Part shown: positions 31,278 through 42,967 of the stretch, piece by piece
Layout of the letters: each line of letters starts with the position of its first letter
Numbering within the stretch: position 1 is the first letter of the stretch
Assembly: GCA_963693365.1 (NCBI GenBank)
Contig: CAVNZM010000005.1
Coordinates: 9,114,001-9,178,000 of the forward strand
Direction of reading: 5' to 3'
DNA from: Amoebidium appalachense
Lineage: Eukaryota; Ichthyosporea
Length of the DNA: 64,000 nucleotides
Program-made: the position numbers and the translations under genes
The notes under the pieces: model-generated
The model's database searches: none
Told to the model about the DNA's origin: nothing
What the model saw: the letters and a program-made list of their open reading frames with translations, nothing else

Positions 31278-31925
31278 ATGCAGTCCTTCCTTTTTGGCGC
31301 CCTTTTGGCCGTCACGGCGCAGCAGACAGAGGCCACGTGGGGTCCCAACACGTGGTGGGGATGGAACCCGTACGCCACGGCCACGGCCAAGTCCAGCAGC
31401 GCGGCTGCGGTGAATAACTGGGGCTGGGGCTGGAACTGGGGCCCATGGGCCGGGAAGCCAGCAGGCGCCAACCTGTGGGGGTCGTGCCCTCAGGGCCAGT
31501 GGCAGTGGCGCACGGGCTGCCGCGCCATTCCCGAGTGTGCGCCCGGCCATGCCTGGAAGGGCTGGGCGGCCGGCTGCTGCCGAAACGACTGCCCCATCAA
31601 CCAGACGTGGGACCCACGCACCGGCCGCTGCTGCGCCGTCCCCACGTGCCCTGCCGGCCAGGGCTGGAAGGGCTGGGCCCGGGGCTGTTGTGCTGATAAC
31701 CCCGCCCCCGTGTCCCGCCCGGCCACAAGGCCTGCCCCTGCCAAACCAGCCCCCGCCCCCGTCACTGCGCCACAACCCGCTCAGGTCCCAGTGACCTCGA
31801 ACGCGTCCCCCATTGCGGTGTCTGCTGGCAATGATGATGCTATCGAGGGAAGTGCTGAGGGTGAGGAGAATCTGGTGGTGGATGGAGAGGAGGTGCCCTA
31901 CGTGGGTGAGGGGGCTGACCAGTAA
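31278..31925 (+). CDS. Secreted Trp/Gly/Cys-rich protein, family member 2 (215 aa)
   Basis: Same architecture as member 1: signal peptide MQSFLFGALLAVTAQQ, Trp/Gly segment, two GWKGWA..GCC modules, Pro/Ala linker and acidic tail ending GEGADQ. The linker is about 50 residues shorter than in member 1. The Cys-rich core is nearly identical, suggesting constraint on the core and freedom in the linker. Intronless. The start ATG (cgcaaccATGCAG) is conserved with members 1 and 3. Confidence 0.85.
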   Translation: MQSFLFGALLAVTAQQTEATWGPNTWWGWNPYATATAKSSSAAAVNNWGWGWNWGPWAGKPAGANLWGSCPQGQWQWRTGCRAIPECAPGHAWKGWAAGCCRNDCPINQTWDPRTGRCCAVPTCPAGQGWKGWARGCCADNPAPVSRPATRPAPAKPAPAPVTAPQPAQVPVTSNASPIAVSAGNDDAIEGSAEGEENLVVDGEEVPYVGEGADQ

Positions 31926-32006
31926 TGCACGAATGTAAAATTATATTAACATAGCTAATCGTATGAAATATGTACGTACTTATTTCAATGAAACTGATCC
32001 CGAGAG

Positions 32007-32030
32007 AATAAAAGACTGCTTGTGGCAGTC
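32007..32030 (+). promoter_or_regulatory. AATAAA followed by conserved 3'-UTR hairpin, member 2
   Basis: AATAAA (32007-32012) is followed one base later by a perfect stem-loop, GACTGC-TTGTG-GCAGTC (32014-32030). TCTAATTCTGCC, also seen in member 3, overlaps its end. Confidence 0.75.
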
Positions 32031-32273
32031 TAATTCTGCCACGTGTAGTGGACAACTTGAACTCAACTGAAAGTTCTTGTATTAATACATACTGTTGTCA
32101 AAATAAATACTGTTGTCAACACGAGCTCTACCCCGAGTCAGCCTCAAATTAGTTCCCTCGAGCTCCTTTCAAGCAGCACGCATGCGACCTCCCCAACAAG
32201 CACACGCTCTGTTCCTCAACCGTCTCCCCCTACCCGTATCTTTTCACTCTTTCTCTATCCCTATATCATATAA

Positions 32274-32276
<3 letters not shown>

Positions 32277-32339
<63 letters not shown>

Positions 32340-32366
32340 CCCCCCCCCCCCCCCCCCCCCCCCGGA

Positions 32367-32439
<73 letters not shown>

Positions 32440-32545
32440 CTCTCACCCACCCCCCCCCACCCTCTCTCTCTTTTCTCCCTCTTCCCCTCCCCCCCCCCAC
32501 CCTCTCTCTCTCTCTCTCTCCCCCCCCCCCCCCCCCCCTCACTAT
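32277..32545. repeat. (CT)n with poly-C interruptions
   Basis: CT runs at about 32277-32336, 32369-32434 and 32505-32520, broken by poly-C. Arg-Glu and Ser-Leu frames here are repeat translations. The equivalent block in duplication copy 2 is 38273-38550. Confidence 0.95.
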
Positions 32546-32607
32546 CCCCACCTCTCAGATGTTTCGATTTCCTGTCTCTCGCGCTTCCCCTCTTTCTCTC
32601 TTTTTCA

Positions 32608-32801
32608 GGGCCCAACCACATCGGCTGAGTCAAGTGGATTCGAGCAGATTAATTCTCAGTAAAAGCAGAATAATTCTGCATTCTGCTTTTTTCCGGAATA
32701 ATTCTGCATTCTGCTTTTTTGCAGAATAATTCCGCTTTTTGCAGAAAAATCCCGCAAAGTCTGCTTTTTGCAAGTTGACTCTGACAGGTGTGGTTGGGCC
32801 C
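32608..32801. mobile_element. Small inverted-repeat element (194 bp), copy 1
   Basis: The ends GGGCCCAACCACA and TGTGGTTGGGCCC are inverted repeats, extending imperfectly inward to a GAGTCAA match (about 30 bp). The flanks TTTC/TTTC could be a 4-bp target duplication. The interior repeats a roughly 30-bp unit built on GCAGAATAATTCTGC, which is palindromic. No coding capacity. The copy at 38619-38812 is part of the segmental duplication, not an independent insertion. Confidence 0.7.
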
Positions 32802-32900
32802 TTTTCTCCCTCTCCCCACCTCTCTTTCGTTCTTTCTTCTTCCCTTCCACTTCACAGGATCTCCCCTCCCTCTCCATTCCCCCCCCCCCCCCCCCCCCCC

Positions 32901-32937
<37 letters not shown>

Positions 32938-33210
32938 TTCACCACCACCCCCTCCCCCTCCCTCCCTCCCCTTTCTCCCACTCTCTCTCCCTCCCTCCCT
33001 CCCTCCCTCCCTCCGTCACTCCCTCCCTCCCTCTCTCCCTTCCTCTCTCCCTCCCTTTCTCCCTCCCTCCCTCCCTCCCTCCCTCACTCCCTCCCTCCCT
33101 CCCCCCTCCCTCCCCCCACTCCCTCCCTCTCTCTCCCTCCCTCCCTCCCTCCCTCCCTCCCTCTCTCTCTCTCTCCCTCCTTCCCTCCCTCCCTCCCTCC
33201 CTCCCTCTCT

Positions 33211-33337
<127 letters not shown>

Positions 33338-34294
33338 ATAGGCTCTCAACTCCATCTCCCTCTCCCTCTCACACACTCTCTCTCGCTCTTTCTGGGGAGG
33401 TGGTGGGGGGGGGGGGGGGGGGGGGGGTAGACGGGGGGGTGTTGTTTTGTGTGGGTAAACGGCGAAGCAGAGAGCACAGATGGGTGTTATGATATACACA
33501 ACACATAGACACACGGGAGAAACACAACCGGAGAGGTGGAACGATTTCTGGGACCATAGGAAATGATTTCAACTGCTTGATATTTATTTCAAGATGAAGT
33601 TGCGTTTATACTCAGGAATGTGAAATCGATAAGCCAATCAAAAGAACGAAAACTCTTTTATCCAATCAAAAAGACGAAAACTATGAGGGTAAAATAAATC
33701 GATCGAAATGCCTGTCGACACATAGAAGATAAAACGCAATCTTCTAATGAAAGCAATCTTCTAATGAAAGTACGGAAACATTAACAAAATGAAACCACAT
33801 ATGTATCTATTAGTTCACATCACATATTTATACATGTTCTTAACATAACACGTCTAAATATAAGTAATCCTAATAGCTGGGGAGTTTAGAGCAATTCTAC
33901 GTCGTGGGAAAAGAAGGAAAAGGAATGAGGATAGAAAGGAATGGAATGGGAAAGGAATTGAGTAGAATTAATGAGGAATGTAGGTTACTATATTTGGGAA
34001 ACTATAACGAGATCTGATTGGACAACGTATTTAGACATGAACGCAAACAACAATACCTGTGCGCGGGCTAAATGGCTCGATGTGTACACAGATCTAAGAT
34101 ATCTGTGCACACGGAAACGGAAAGGAAAGAAAGAAAGGAAGAAAGGAAAGGAAACGAACTACAACAAACTAATAAACATGTGTAAAACTCAACTTCTGAG
34201 TCTTGCCGTTAACCATGGGTAGATGACAGGGGGAGGGCTCTATTAATCATATTTTTCCCCTCTTTTTTTTGTCCTGTTTGGAAAGGGGGAAAGT

Positions 34295-34353
<59 letters not shown>

Positions 34354-34577
34354 ATATATTTAGTCATTAATTCTAAGTCGCGCGCTAATAATATATTGCG
34401 TCATTCTTTCAACATAACAGCTGCAGCGAGTAGCATATCGTGTTTGCAGAAGAACACAGGGACACTCGTACGGGGAGCCCCTACGTTTCATAAGTAATTT
34501 AACGTAATAATCATCCTCAAACTAATGCCATAAATGAACGGTCCCACAGACCTATTAATGATGCCATTAGTAAGTAT

Positions 34578-35296
34578 ATGAATTTGGATCGTATTCGGGC
34601 AACATCCTACCCTTTTTCCGGACGTCTCTCTTTTGCCTCCTGGGGAACCCATGAAGCAACCAGAGTGGACTGCTCTAAGGGAAAAGGCGATAAGGCAAAT
34701 TCACAGATTGTGCGGCATATGCAACTGAATAAGCCGCCAAGAATAATTCGCAAAAATCAGATCAAGTTGCGAAAATTCGCAATTATTTCAGAGAAGACCC
34801 AGTGATGATCAGAAATACTTCTGAGCATCTCGGTAAATTTTCCCCTCGTTGGCACCACGGATTCGAGGTGGTCAAGCAAGTGGGAGAATTAACTTATCGG
34901 GTCAGAAATAAGCAAGATTTAAATGATATTCGTATTCTCAATGTTAACGATATTAATCTAGAAGTGCCTCTCTCTGTACGTGGTGTTATGCCCAACAATG
35001 ATAACCTCCCTCTGACTGGTCAGTCACTTGGCTGGAATATCGTTGCAGATGATGAAGTAGAAATAGAGGCCATTCTAGATATGAAGATAGAACACCCAGT
35101 TTCCTTACGAAACCGGTGTGCTCTACCCACACAGAAATATCGGGTCCGCCTTAAAGCTGACCGTGGTAATCCTGTGTCGATGGATAAAACACAGTTGAGG
35201 TCATGTGCAAAATTAATTGCTGAATTTGAGTCTAAATTTGATCGGACACAAGCCCCTCTTCCCCACGTGCAGGAAGAGCAGGACTTGCCCGTATAA
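34578..35296 (+). pseudogene. Ty3/gypsy-like retrotransposon pol C-terminal remnant
   Basis: The last 165 codons (34802-35296) carry a GPY/F-type integrase C-terminal module: EHLGKFSPRWHHGFEVVKQV, GELTYRVR, then NVNDINLEVP. The upstream frame (34578-34805) is shifted relative to it and has no clear domain. Gag, protease, RT and the integrase core are absent, so only the 3' end of an element remains. A polypurine tract and LTR-like sequence follow in the correct order, supporting the call. Confidence 0.7.
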
Positions 35297-35436
35297 AATT
35301 TAGCACATGGCTATGATTGGTTCGTTAGGAACCATTCTCCACAACACAGATCGTGAGCTGATGCTTATGACTATATGTCGTTTTCTCACACACACATCTC
35401 AACCTATCACTCACTCCTTCGAGGACGAAGGATCTT

Positions 35437-35717
35437 AAGGGGGGGGTACTGAGGTGTGATTGCGCCATATGGGGTAAAATACCATCAAATAGTAGCCAAT
35501 AGGATACGAGCCTGGTGCTCCATATATAGATGAGGAATTCAATGAGTGCGCCTACGTGTCCTGGAGACACCTTCCCGTACATCAGCCTGCGCTCTGTGCT
35601 GTGCAGAGAGCCGATAGTAAAGGGTTAGGGAAACGAGTGAGTTCCCGTTAACCCCCAGTGTTGGTGTCGTGTTGCCTTTTCCCCTACAACTCCGTTCGAA
35701 GAACCCACTTCAACACA
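35437..35717 (+). repeat. Polypurine tract and probable 3' LTR
   Basis: AAGGGGGGGG (35437-35446) is a typical polypurine tract. It is followed by TGAGGTGTGATT (35450) and ends near TTCAACACA (35717), giving TG...CA borders and about 268 bp. A TATATA motif at about 35522 could be the LTR promoter. No second LTR is visible in the window. Confidence 0.6.
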
Positions 35718-35737
35718 CGTATACACACAAGAGACAC

Positions 35738-35777
<40 letters not shown>

Positions 35778-36169
35778 AAAGGGGGTTTTAGAATGAAAGT
35801 CAAAGCCATTTGATATAAAAGTGTTGTTACTGCAATACCGCTAGCATGCCTAGCATGCTGCGCTCAAATAAATTGTTGATAACTGTTGATTAAGTTGCTA
35901 TGCCCAAATAAATCCTTGAATGAGGGGGGGGGGGGGGGGGAGGGGGGGAGGGGAAGGGGGAAATTTAAAGGGGGAGGGGGGGGGGGGGGGGGGAAAAAGG
36001 GGGGGGGGGGGGGGGGGGGGGGGGAGGGACAAAGGGAGAGGGGGCGGGGGTGGGGTGCATCTTTGCCCCATCTCGAGCTCGATAGGAAGCGCAAGAGGGG
36101 GAGGGGGGGGGGGGGGGGGGGGGAAGAGGGGAGAGGAAGAAAAGAGAGGGGGGGGGGGTCTCGAGGGGG

Positions 36170-36198
<29 letters not shown>
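35718..36198. other. Poly-G rich interval between LTR and duplication copy 2
   Basis: Poly-G tracts at about 35742-35775, 35924-36030 and 36104-36200, with short unique DNA between. No gene seen. Confidence 0.7.
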
Positions 36199-36200
<2 letters not shown>

Positions 36201-37022
36201 CTGTGACTTCGACACTTGGAAACATAAGCTCCCTTATCTTTAACCACATCTCCCTCCACACGCAGCCTGCGAGCGCGCGCAGCGCGCGAGCCGGACCCCT
36301 TGTAGTATATATATAACATAACGGTAAACACGTGACCTGGTACGACCGATGAAGGCAAGCTCTTTCGATGATTCGACATTCCCGACGGAATAGACATCTA
36401 TGATAAGTAATTCGGAACTTCATGCTGTTTGCTTTGGCCATGGAGTTTGGGAGTCATTTGCATTTCTAACACTGGGTTTTTCACCATCGGCTTGGGATTA
36501 ATTTTCATTTTCTCACCCTTCTTCAATCGAATGCGGGTATTGATGTGATTCTAATCTACTGTTGTAAATTTACAAAAAAAGAAACAAAAAATAATAATCA
36601 CAAGAAGTCACTAATTATTTTGCGATATTCTTGCCGAATCGATGGGTCGAAATTTAGCAAACATACATACCATTGAATAAACAGAGTTACAAACCTCCAA
36701 TCCGATATTCGACTCGCATATCATTGCCGTAAATGACTCAAAGCCCATAAACCATTGTTTTTATATGTGTGCAGCATGTCAGTATCAGAAGCAAAGACTT
36801 TCAAACCTTGAACCTCTTAATTATGCTTTAAAATTTGAGGCTCATTATTTTTTTAATAGGCGCAGTCGTATCGGCCCATGTCTTACTCTCTGTCAAAGTT
36901 GAACTCATGAGAAGTTGAGACGCGTCACTCAACTTGAGACTGTTGAGAGTCTAGATTGACCAATCACACGTCTTGTTCGTAACACAGAACCGATCATAGA
37001 GATTCGTCGCACTTCCCGCAAG

Positions 37023-37028
37023 TATAAA
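37023..37028 (+). promoter_or_regulatory. TATA box of family member 3
   Basis: TATAAA in the same position and context as for member 2; the promoters are almost identical because of the segmental duplication. Confidence 0.7.
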
Positions 37029-37274
37029 GACATCGATCTTCCACCAACTCTTTCAGTTTCACAAGTACAGCCAACCCCTCCTCTCAACACAACTCCAACC
37101 CTATTCGCTCTTCAGATTCTCGTCGTCTCCGAGTTTGCCGTAATGCACACTGCCTTGTAGAACACGGGTCGAAGCGATTATCTGTGGTAGCCCGCACATA
37201 ATACACAAGCAAGGTGGCATAAACCACCCATTTAGACACGATCAACTGTTCTTCAACCACCCGCCCACGCAACC

Positions 37275-37922
37275 ATGCAGTCCTTCCTTTTTGGCGCCCT
37301 TTTGGCCGTCACGGCGCAGCAGACAGAGGCCACGTGGGGTCCCGACACGTGGTGGGGATGGAACCCGTACGCCACGGCCACGGCCAAGTCCAGCAGCGCG
37401 GCTGCGGTGAATAACTGGGGCTGGGGCTGGAACTGGGGCCCATGGGCCGGGAAGCCAGCAGGCGCCAACCTGTGGGGGTCGTGCCCTCAGGGCCAGTGGC
37501 AGTGGCGCACGGGCTGCCGCGCCATTCCCGAGTGTGCGCCCGGCCATGCCTGGAAGGGCTGGGCGGCCGGCTGCTGCCGAAACGACTGCCCCATCAACCA
37601 GACGTGGGACCCACGCACCGGCCGCTGCTGCGCCGTCCCCACGTGCCCTGCCGGCCAGGGCTGGAAGGGCTGGGCCCGGGGCTGTTGTGCTGATAACCCC
37701 GCCCCCGTGTCCCGCCCGGCCACAAGGCCTGCCCCTGCCAAACCAGCCCCCGCCCCCGTCACTGCGCCACAACCCGCTCAGGTCCCAGTGACCTCGAACG
37801 CGTCCCCCATTGCGGTGTCTGCTGGCAATGATGATGCTATCGAGGGAAGTGCTGAGGGTGAGGAGAATCTGGTGGTGGATGGAGAGGAGGTGCCCTACGT
37901 GGGTGAGGAGGCTGACCAGTAA
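37275..37922 (+). CDS. Secreted Trp/Gly/Cys-rich protein, family member 3 (215 aa)
   Basis: A near-identical duplicate of member 2. I see two amino-acid changes: Asn to Asp in the early WGPxTWWG segment, and Gly to Glu in the C-terminal GExADQ. The reading frame, signal peptide and all Cys positions are intact, so this copy is probably functional. The function is unknown, as for member 1. Confidence 0.85.
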   Translation: MQSFLFGALLAVTAQQTEATWGPDTWWGWNPYATATAKSSSAAAVNNWGWGWNWGPWAGKPAGANLWGSCPQGQWQWRTGCRAIPECAPGHAWKGWAAGCCRNDCPINQTWDPRTGRCCAVPTCPAGQGWKGWARGCCADNPAPVSRPATRPAPAKPAPAPVTAPQPAQVPVTSNASPIAVSAGNDDAIEGSAEGEENLVVDGEEVPYVGEEADQ

Positions 37923-38003
37923 TGCACGAATGTAAAATTATATTAACATAGCTAATCGTATGAAATATGTACGTACTTATTTCAATGAAACTGATCCCGA
38001 GAG

Positions 38004-38027
38004 AATAAAAGACTGCTTGTGGCAGTC
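38004..38027 (+). promoter_or_regulatory. AATAAA and conserved 3'-UTR hairpin, member 3
   Basis: Identical to the member 2 element: AATAAA, one A, then GACTGC-TTGTG-GCAGTC (38011-38027). Confidence 0.75.
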
Positions 38028-38270
38028 TAATTCTGCCACGTGTAGTGGACAACTTGAACTCAACTGAAAGTTCTTGTATTAATACATACTGTTGTCAAAA
38101 TAAATACTGTTGTCAACACGAGCTCTACCCCGAGTCAGCCTCAACTTAGTTCCCTCGAGCTCCTTTCAAGCAGCACGCATGCGACCTCCCCAACAAGCAC
38201 ACGCTCTGTTCCTCAACCGTCTCCCCCTACCCGTATCTTTTCACTCTTTCTCTATCCCTATATCATATAA

Positions 38271-38330
<60 letters not shown>

Positions 38331-38356
38331 CCCCCCCCCCCCCCCCCCCCCCCGGA

Positions 38357-38448
<92 letters not shown>

Positions 38449-38618
38449 TCTCTCACCCCCCCCCCCCACCGTCTCTCTCTTTTCTCCCTCCTCCCCCCCC
38501 CCCCCACCCTCTCTCTCTCTCTCTCTCCCCCCCCCCCCCCCCCCCCCCCTCACTATCCCCACCTCTCAGATGTTTCGATTTCCTGTCTCTCGCGCTTCCC
38601 CTCTTTCTCTCTTTTTCA

Positions 38619-38812
38619 GGGCCCAACCACATCGGCTGAGTCAAGTGGATTCGAGCAGATTAATTCTCAGTAAAAGCAGAATAATTCTGCATTCTGCTTT
38701 TTTCCGGAATAATTCTGCATTCTGCTTTTTTGCAGAATAATTCCGCTTTTTGCAGAAAAATCCCGCAAAGTCTGCTTTTTGCAAGTTGACTCTGACAGGT
38801 GTGGTTGGGCCC
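38619..38812. mobile_element. Small inverted-repeat element (194 bp), copy 2
   Basis: Same ends (GGGCCCAACCACA) and same interior as 32608-32801, lying at the equivalent place in the segmental duplication. Confidence 0.7.
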
Positions 38813-39226
38813 TTTTCTCCCTCTCCCCACCTCTCTTTCGTTCTTTCTTCTTCCCTTCCACTTCACAGGATCTCCCCTCCCTCTCCATTCCCCCCCCCCC
38901 CCCCCCCCTCCCCCCCCCCCCCCCCCCCTCCCCCCCCCCCCCCCCCCCCCTTCACCACCACCCCCTCCCCCTCCTCCCTCCCCTTTCTCCCACTCTCTCT
39001 CCCTCCCTCCCTCCCTCCCTCCCTCCGTCACTCCCTCCCTCCCTCTCTCCCTTCCTCTCTCCCTCCCTTTCTCCCTCCCTCCCTCCCTCCCTCCCTCACT
39101 CCCTCCCTCCCTCCCCCCTCCCTCCCCCCACTCCCTCCCTCTCTCTCCCTCCCTCCCTCCCTCCCTCCCTCCCTCTCTCTCTCTCTCCCTCCTTCCCTCC
39201 CTCCCTCCCTCCCTCCCTCCCTCCCT

Positions 39227-39343
<117 letters not shown>

Positions 39344-40129
39344 ATAGGCTCTCAACTCCATCTCCCTCTCCCTCTCACACACTCTCTCTCGCTCTTTCTG
39401 GGGAGGTGGTGGGGGGGGGGGGGGGGGGGGGGGGGTAGACGGGGGGGTGTTGTTTTGTGTGGGTAAACGGCGAAGCAGAGAGCACAGATGGGTGTTATGA
39501 TATACACAACACATAGACACACGGGAGAAACACAACCGGAGAGGTGGAACGATTTCTGGGACCATAGGAAATGATTTCAACTGCTTGATATTTATTTCAA
39601 GATGAAGTTGCGTTTATACTCAGGAATGTGAAATCGATAAGCCAATCAAAAGAACGAAAACTCTTTTATCCAATCAGAAAGACGAAAACTATTAAGGTAA
39701 AATAAATCGATCGAAATGCCTGTCGACACATAGAAGATAAAACGCAATCTTCTAATGAAAGCAATCTTCTAATGAAAGTACGGAAACATTAACAAAATGA
39801 AACCACTTATGTATCTATTAGTTCACATCATATATTTATACATGTTCTTAACATAACACGTCTAAATATAAGTAATCCTAACAGCTGGGGAGTTTAGAGC
39901 AATTCTACGTCGTGGGAAAAGAAGGAAAAGGAATGAGGATGAGGGATACGGGATCGGCGATTTTGAGTGGTCCCCGATTTCTTTCTGGCGCCGCCTTTTT
40001 TTCCCCTGATTACGTAACGCGTTGCTACGCACCCACGCCGTACAACGAGTTTTGTGTTCGCAGAGGGCGCACAACCCGAAAGAATTTTTTTCATGAAAAG
40101 AAACTACTTTGAATACATGCACTTTTACC

Positions 40130-41502
40130 ATGGGTGTGCAGGGCTTGCTCCCAGCACTCGGCATTAGTGCCGAAAAAGCCACAGATGTTACTGCAGAGTT
40201 GCAACGTGGGGTAGTTGCTTTTGACGGGATGGTGCAGGTCCAGAAGTCCTTTTCAGTTTTCGCTGACACAGTAGCCAAACAGCAAATAGATGACAAAAAA
40301 GTCACAGACGACACATATGCAGCTATTGCAAATCACTTTATGTCCAAAGTTAATACGTATAGGCTAGCAGGGGTCCAGCCACACTATGTGTTTGATGGGC
40401 GCAGATTGAAAGAGGGAAAACTAGTTGATAACGACCGTGCAGAAAAGGTGGTCAAAGCCCGCCAAGAAATAGCCACAAAAAGAGAGAAACTGGAGGAGGT
40501 AACTAAAAACAAATTGAGAAGCGCTGCAGAGTTAGATAACAGTGTTTTACAAGCAATCCTCTTAGACCGAAAGATGAGAATGTCGATTACACAGTAGCTC
40601 CATACGAAGCAGACCCCCAGCTTGCCTATATGGCACGTACCGGTTTGGCACACACTGTTGTCACTGAGGATGCCGACCTTCTTCTGTATAACATCCCGCG
40701 GGTTGTATACAAACTGCGCATTGCGGATGCGGCGGTCATCCCTGGGACCGCTAATGCGGTGCGCATTCCCAAACTGTACGGAGTGATTGTAACCCCCGCC
40801 GATGTTTTTACCAGAAGCACAAAGTACAACTTCGACGGATGGGATATAGAAATACTGCGTTATTTTGCTATTGTGAACGGCTGTGATTATGTGAAAAAGC
40901 TCAGGGGAATCGGCATGGGCACTTTGCACGCAGCTGTAAGTGAGGCGTGCCGGGCCTGGGGACGCGAGGGAAGGCCGGTAGCTGCGGGGGTTGTGTTCAC
41001 AGATCTGCTCCAGCATATCCAACGGGTCAGAAAGGGGAAAAGAGGGAAGGAAAAGCCCGTTAAAAGCACAGAAAACAAGCAGGGTGGGGACGAACGGGCA
41101 GGAAGAGTCGAAATCGGACGGAAAGGAGGTGAAGCAGTGGAGGAAGAGGTTGAGTGGTGGGATCTTGAATACGAACATGGAACGTATGAAAACGGGGCTG
41201 AGGTGATGAGGTTATAGAGATGCAATGATGAGGGTGAAGAGGTTATAGAGATGCAATATGCAGATGGTACGAAAAAGAGGCGGATAGTAGGACCAAGTGT
41301 AGAAGAATTGGCCCAATCATACAAGCCTGACCTTGTAGGGCTCCGTGCATTTGTACAGCAAATAGACCCTACTGGACACAAGTATAGTTTTACCTGGAAT
41401 GAAAAGTTTATGGTGCAAATGTATCCATCATACAGGGCAGAAAACCACAAAAAGTGGAAGAAGAAGAAGAAGAACACGAACACTGAAAATGCAACTGAAT
41501 GA
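40130..41502 (+). pseudogene. EXO1/FEN1-like XPG-family nuclease, frameshifted
   Basis: Starts MGVQGLLPALG at 40130 with a good context (accATGG). The XPG-N domain is visible with a putative catalytic Asp in VVAFDG (about residue 32) and another in PHYVFDGRR (about 89). After a frame change near 40560-40590, the XPG-I domain continues: VDYTVAPYEADPQLAYM, VTEDADLLLY and NGCDYVKKLRGIGMGT, keeping the acidic metal ligands. APYEADPQLAYM is closest to EXO1. A second break lies near 41215, where about 30 bp containing GAGGTTATAGAGATGCAAT is tandemly repeated. A Lys-rich tail ends at 41502. The breaks suggest a dying copy, although a short intron or sequencing error at the first one is not excluded. 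Such enzymes cut flaps or degrade 5' ends; a role in transposition is speculation. Confidence 0.8.
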
Positions 41503-41520
41503 TTCTGCCAAAAGTTTCCT

Positions 41521-41521
41521 T

Positions 41522-41552
<31 letters not shown>

Positions 41553-41585
41553 GTTTACGTTATCTTTCATAATGTGTGTGTGTGT

Positions 41586-41623
<38 letters not shown>

Positions 41624-41933
41624 GTAATCTTCTGACCGATCTAGTGAACCTATAATGAATGAATGAAGACCGTGTGTCAAATCTGAGAGCAATGTACCAG
41701 ACCCTGGTGCCTGCATATGTTTCCTACCCCCCCCTACCCCCCCACCCCCTCCCCCCGGTCCCTCCTCCCCCCTTGGTGTTTGCATACGTGCCTACCTGCC
41801 CCCCCCCCCCCCCTCCCCCCCCCCCCCCACACACGTGTGTGGGGGGGGGGGGGAGGGCGTGCATGCGTGCGTGTGTGCAAATGCGTGCGTGCGTGCGTGC
41901 TTCCGTGTGTGCGTGGTTGTGTGTGTGTGTGAA

Positions 41934-41964
<31 letters not shown>

Positions 41965-41985
41965 GGGGACGACTCAAGGTTGTAC
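41521..41985. repeat. Poly-T, poly-G, poly-C and GT tracts between the two transposon genes
   Basis: Poly-T (41524-41551), poly-G (41587-41620), C-rich DNA and another G tract (41932-41963) separate the convergent genes. The host-like tracts are therefore also inside the element. Confidence 0.85.
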
Positions 41986-42130
41986 TTGGCACACAAATAC
42001 ATAAGTGGAGCCCTACTGGCCGAATACATACATGCAAGCATTCATTCAAAAAAAAAGACAAAAAAAAAAAAAAAAAAAAAAAAAAAGCAGAGAAGGGGGC
42101 TTTAGGGAGAGGCAATCGAAAACGAAAATT

Positions 42131-42967
42131 CTACACCATGCTTTTGGTGTGCCCGGACCCCACCATATCCTTATATAGTGGCTCTTGCATGTTACACAAG
42201 AAAGCCACAGCCTTAGCTACCATCCAATGGGTGCCTACCATCGACATCTGCACCTGATTGCTAAACAGCCGATAATTTTTCATGCGCCCAAAAGCCCTCT
42301 CACTGCTCGTCTCCCCCCGCTCCCTCGCTCGTTTCCGTGTTTGCTCAATATCTGAGGCATCCATTCCTACAGCTTGCATATGACTATTGGCCCTTTCCTC
42401 CCTCAATAGCTGTACCTTCTCTCTGTACATCGGGTCTAGTTCCATTCGGATGGGACATGCATCCTTTGTTAATTTCAGTTTTCCATTCTTAACAGTAATA
42501 TCATCATCGGTGAAATGTGCCTCGCATACAACCAGTTGCTTAAGGATAGCCAGTGGCCAGGGGACTTCCACCTTCGGTTGCCCCCGTTTCCTCTTTGGTT
42601 GTGGTTCTTGTGCCGACTGCTCAGCTGGCACAGCCGAGTCATTGGCATTTTCGGATTGTGTGTCAGCTGTGTGTGTCTCAGTAGTGGTTGTGTCTGTATT
42701 TACGTTTGTCCCATCCGAGGCCTTTGGCCTTGTGTCTGTGTGTGTGTCTGGGTCGGGGGGTGCTTGCTTTGTGTGTTCTGCTATTTGTTTCCGCTCATAC
42801 TTTGTTTGCTCCTGCCTGCCTATAGCATTTAACCAAGCATGCCTCCTAGCCAATACATTTGGTTTGCATCCATATGGAACAGTAAAAAGCTTTATCTTCC
42901 TGGTAGGATCTTTGGGAGAGACTGTTTCTTCGTCATTTTTGCAGTAGTTAGCCGCGCAAGTTGGCAT
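42131..42967 (-). CDS. THAP-domain protein with DDE_Tnp_4-like C-terminus (278 aa)
   Basis: The N-terminus MPTCAANYCKN gives Cys4 and Cys9. HAWLNAIGR (about 43-51), CEAHF (Cys148, His151) and DACP (169-172) complete a C2CH THAP zinc finger. It is split by a roughly 80-residue Thr/Asp/Gln-rich insertion ending in the basic KRKRGQPK. The last 60 residues (SSERAFGRMKNYRLFSNQV, then VAKAVAFLCNMQEPL) match the end of DDE_Tnp_4 transposases, where the Glu of SERAFGR is the likely third catalytic acid. The segment with the first two Asp residues is missing, so as it stands the protein should bind DNA but not cut it. It is either an internally deleted transposase or a repressor-like derivative. The frame is open throughout. 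Transcription converges on the nuclease gene. Confidence 0.75.
   Translation of the reverse strand: MPTCAANYCKNDEETVSPKDPTRKIKLFTVPYGCKPNVLARRHAWLNAIGRQEQTKYERKQIAEHTKQAPPDPDTHTDTRPKASDGTNVNTDTTTTETHTADTQSENANDSAVPAEQSAQEPQPKRKRGQPKVEVPWPLAILKQLVVCEAHFTDDDITVKNGKLKLTKDACPIRMELDPMYREKVQLLREERANSHMQAVGMDASDIEQTRKRARERGETSSERAFGRMKNYRLFSNQVQMSMVGTHWMVAKAVAFLCNMQEPLYKDMVGSGHTKSMV

Noticed and set aside
31245-31794. Long alternative-frame and antisense frames over the Trp/Gly/Cys-rich genes (also at 27460-28304, 37242-37791 and 46222-46916)
   Set aside because: GC-rich codon positions keep other frames open. Only one frame has a signal peptide, regular Cys spacing and selective conservation among the four copies.
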